A stretch of 64,000 nucleotides of DNA from Nocardia bovistercoris (GTDB lineage Bacteria; Actinomycetota; Actinomycetes; Mycobacteriales; Mycobacteriaceae), in NCBI RefSeq assembly GCF_015674855.1, contig NZ_JADMLG010000003.1, positions 561,917 through 625,916 of the forward strand, in the 5' to 3' direction. The notes under the pieces were generated by a model. The model was not told the origin of the DNA. It searched no databases and saw nothing but the letters and a program-made list of their open reading frames with translations. The first letter of the stretch is position 1. Each line of letters begins with the position of its first letter. Shown here one piece after another: positions 61,499 through 64,000 of this stretch. Both the position numbers and the translations under genes were made by a program.

Positions 61499-62194
61499 AT
61501 GGGAGTTCGTGACGAAGTCTTACGCGCCGCACTCGACTGCTTCACCACCGAGGGCTACGAGCGCACGACGATAGCCAGGATCCGGGAGCGCAGCGGCGTG
61601 TCCAACGGCGCGCTGTTCCACCACTTCCCCACCAAGGAGGCGATCGCGGGCGCGCTCTACGTGGAGTCCATCCGGTCGATCCAGGACGGCTATCGGCGCG
61701 TGCTCGAGCGCGGGCCGAGTACGCCGCGCGAGGCCATCGGGGGCGTCATCGAGCAGCATCTTTCGTGGGTCGAGCGCAATCCCGCGCGCGCCCGTTTCCT
61801 CTACGCGCAGGGCCGACTCGACTGGTCAACCGCCGCGGGCGACGAGTTGCGGGCGATGAACACCGAGGTGGGCGGGGCGTACCGGGAGTTTCTGACGCCG
61901 TTCGTCGAACGCGGTACGGTCCGCGAACTGCCCATGACGGTGCTGGTCGCCGTGATCACCGGGCCCGCGCACGCCGTGGCGCAGCAGTGGCTGGCCGGTC
62001 AGATTCCGGGGTCGGCGACGGCCTATCTGGACGAACTGGTGGACGCCGCCGTCGCGGCCGTCGCCGTCGACCCGGGCCCGCGCAGGTCGACGCCCGCGCG
62101 GCCGGTCAGCGGTCGCGTCCGCATCCAACTGCTCGACGAGGCAGGCGCGGTGCTCGCCGATGGCGAGGCCGTCACGCCCCTGTACGGGCACTGA
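61499..62194 (+). CDS. TetR-family regulator of the acyl-CoA dehydrogenase
   Basis: A 231-residue regulator. HTH: VLRAALDCFTTEGYERTTIARIRERSGVSNGALFHHFPTKEAIAGALYVES. The C-terminal extension after about residue 195 (GRVRIQLLDEAGAVLADGEAVTPLYGH) is longer than usual. ATG 61499 follows the -10-like TACTCT by 8 bases. The same promoter motif stands before this gene and before the acyl-CoA dehydrogenase, so it most likely controls both. An acyl-CoA ligand is plausible. Confidence 0.87.
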   Translation: MGVRDEVLRAALDCFTTEGYERTTIARIRERSGVSNGALFHHFPTKEAIAGALYVESIRSIQDGYRRVLERGPSTPREAIGGVIEQHLSWVERNPARARFLYAQGRLDWSTAAGDELRAMNTEVGGAYREFLTPFVERGTVRELPMTVLVAVITGPAHAVAQQWLAGQIPGSATAYLDELVDAAVAAVAVDPGPRRSTPARPVSGRVRIQLLDEAGAVLADGEAVTPLYGH

Positions 62195-62212
62195 ATCGGC
62201 CTACCGACTAAA

Positions 62213-62232
62213 ACTCCGGAGTGTTACTCTGC
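62213..62232 (+). promoter_or_regulatory. Shared motif copy 2, acyl-CoA dehydrogenase promoter
   Basis: ACTCCGGAGT (62213-62222) is a perfect palindrome followed by GTTACTCTGC, the same block as upstream of the TetR gene. It ends about 35 bases before the ATG of the dehydrogenase. Confidence 0.65.
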
Positions 62233-62267
62233 CGAGGTCACCCGAAGCCCGGCTTCCAGGAGTTCCG

Positions 62268-63446
62268 ATGATCACCGCGACCACCCCGTTCGAGCTGTCC
62301 GCCGAACACCGCGCCATCCAGGCTGCGGCCCGCGACCTCGCGGCCGAATTCGCCCCGCGCGCCGCCGAGATCCGCGGCCACCTGATCGACCACGGCGAAA
62401 TGCATCCCGGGCTGTGGGAGCGGTTTCGCGCCAACGGCTGGGCGGGTCTGCTGATCCCGAGCGAACACGGCGGAGCCGAAGGCGGCTTGCTCGGCGCCGC
62501 GCTGGTGCTCGAAGCCTTCGCCGAGCGCGGCATCGTGCTGTGGATGCCGGTGCTGTCCACCGCCGTCGCGTACGCGATCGACCGCGTCGGCCCCGACCGG
62601 GCCCGCGAGCACTGGCTGCCCAGGATCGCCGCGGGCGCGAGCCACCTCGCCATGGCGGCCACCGAACCGGACACCGGACACAACGTCTTCGGCACCGGCA
62701 CCGAAATCCGCCGCGTCGGTGCGGATTTCGTGGTGAACGGACTCAAGCGGATCACCTCGGGACTCGATGTCGCCGAACGCGTCCTCGTGCTCGGACGCAC
62801 CCCGGGCGACGGACCCGCCGCCGGCTTCACCACGCTGCTCGTCGACCCGCGCGCACCGGGCGCCACCATCACCGAGATCCCCATGGGCTACCGCGAGGGC
62901 GTCCGGCAGTTCCAGCTGGAATTCGACGATGTGGCGGTGCCGGGCACCGACCTCGTCGGCGCGGAAGGCGCTGGACTGTTCACGCTGTGGCCGTTCGCGG
63001 GCGTGGAACGCGTGCTCACGGCCGCGATCTGCACGGGCACCGCCACCTACTGCATCGACCGCGGTGTGGCGCGCGCCAAGGAGCGCGTCATCTCCCGGAG
63101 CAAGCCGATCAGCGCGAACCAGGCGATCTCCCACCCGCTCGCCCACCTGCACGCCCGCGCGTGCGCCGTCCGACTGCTACTGCACCGTGCCGCGGCGACC
63201 GTCGACGCCGACGGCTCACCGCAGGCGATCGCCGCCGAAGCGAACGCCGTCAAACTCCTCGCCTCGGAACTCTCCTTCGACGCCGCCGACCACGCCATGC
63301 GGGTCTTCGGCGCGGACGCCTGGGACGAGCGCGAGGGCTGGCTCGACCTCTACCTCGACACGCGCCTGTCCAGGTCGGGGCCGGTCAGCAACGAATTCGC
63401 GCTCAACCACCTGGCCGAACACGTGCTCGGCCTGCCATCCCGGTAG
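62268..63446 (+). CDS. Acyl-CoA dehydrogenase
   Basis: A 392-residue flavoenzyme that desaturates an acyl-CoA. CCAGGAG lies 5 bases before the ATG at 62268. N-terminal helical domain (FELSAEHRAIQAAARDLAAEFAP), GWAGLLIPSEHGGAEGG, the middle beta-domain flavin contact LAMAATEPDTGHNV, and the C-terminal VFGADAWDEREGWLDLYLDTR. The usual catalytic Glu position reads differently (no YGGT-EIM type end), so activity on classical acyl-CoA needs checking. It probably belongs to the regulon of the upstream TetR. Confidence 0.9.
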   Translation: MITATTPFELSAEHRAIQAAARDLAAEFAPRAAEIRGHLIDHGEMHPGLWERFRANGWAGLLIPSEHGGAEGGLLGAALVLEAFAERGIVLWMPVLSTAVAYAIDRVGPDRAREHWLPRIAAGASHLAMAATEPDTGHNVFGTGTEIRRVGADFVVNGLKRITSGLDVAERVLVLGRTPGDGPAAGFTTLLVDPRAPGATITEIPMGYREGVRQFQLEFDDVAVPGTDLVGAEGAGLFTLWPFAGVERVLTAAICTGTATYCIDRGVARAKERVISRSKPISANQAISHPLAHLHARACAVRLLLHRAAATVDADGSPQAIAAEANAVKLLASELSFDAADHAMRVFGADAWDEREGWLDLYLDTRLSRSGPVSNEFALNHLAEHVLGLPSR

Positions 63447-63452
63447 CCCGGC

Positions 63453-64000
<548 letters not shown>

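Overview
The window is high-GC actinobacterial DNA. A complete yrbE-mce operon, several secreted LIP-type lipases, an IdeR-like iron box, EspC/WXG-type secretion proteins and a mycofactocin-type dehydrogenase point to a mycolic-acid-containing member of the Mycobacteriales, most likely Nocardia or a close relative. No rRNA, tRNA, CRISPR array, integrase or transposase was seen. Several genes lack a Shine-Dalgarno sequence and have a TANNNT-like -10 box 5 to 8 bases before the start codon, which suggests leaderless mRNAs.

Layout. 1-5260: the end of an acyl-CoA dehydrogenase, a phytoene-desaturase-like FAD enzyme, a DUF1330-like protein, and a LuxR regulator that has lost most of its ATPase domain. 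5389-10594: a TetR/glycosyltransferase pair with a clear operator (the glycosyltransferase is frameshifted), then a PucR-type regulator coupled to an ABC1/UbiB-type kinase. 10799-19300: TetR regulators, two secreted lipases, an FAD monooxygenase and an MmpL transporter divergent from its probable TetR repressor. 19465-22832: efeUOB (ferrous iron permease, cupredoxin/M75 lipoprotein, DyP peroxidase) behind an iron box. 22943-30701: an MpaB-type oxygenase, TetR, cytochrome P450, a FetB-like permease, an amidase, a degenerate 20-bp tandem repeat and another LIP lipase.

30739-34440 is a four-gene minus-strand operon in which every junction is an ATGA overlap: two polytopic membrane proteins, a 54-residue single-pass protein and a cupredoxin-like lipoprotein. 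Its function is unknown; metal handling is a possibility. 35108-43659 is the mce operon (two YrbE permeases, MceA-F, one Mce-associated protein), followed by a convergent 3-beta-HSD-like dehydrogenase. 45462-49920 holds an unusual regulator with two HTH modules, a TetR, a zinc alcohol dehydrogenase and a frameshifted nitrilase.

49951-52765 is a compact module of four genes linked to type VII secretion (YbaB-like, EspC-like, WXG protein, membrane protein). It is flanked by an imperfect 45-bp direct repeat that contains the 3' end of the nitrilase gene and uses rare ATA codons, so it looks acquired. 52839-58928 is a sulfur module: sulfatase, Stf0-type sulfotransferase, CysD and CysNC on the minus strand, with a divergent formylglycine-generating enzyme. 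Together these could make PAPS, sulfate an acceptor, and mature a sulfatase.

58929-64000 holds a SLATT-like two-TM protein, small conserved proteins, and a TetR that shares an 18-bp promoter motif with the following acyl-CoA dehydrogenase. The window ends inside a mycofactocin-type SDR gene.
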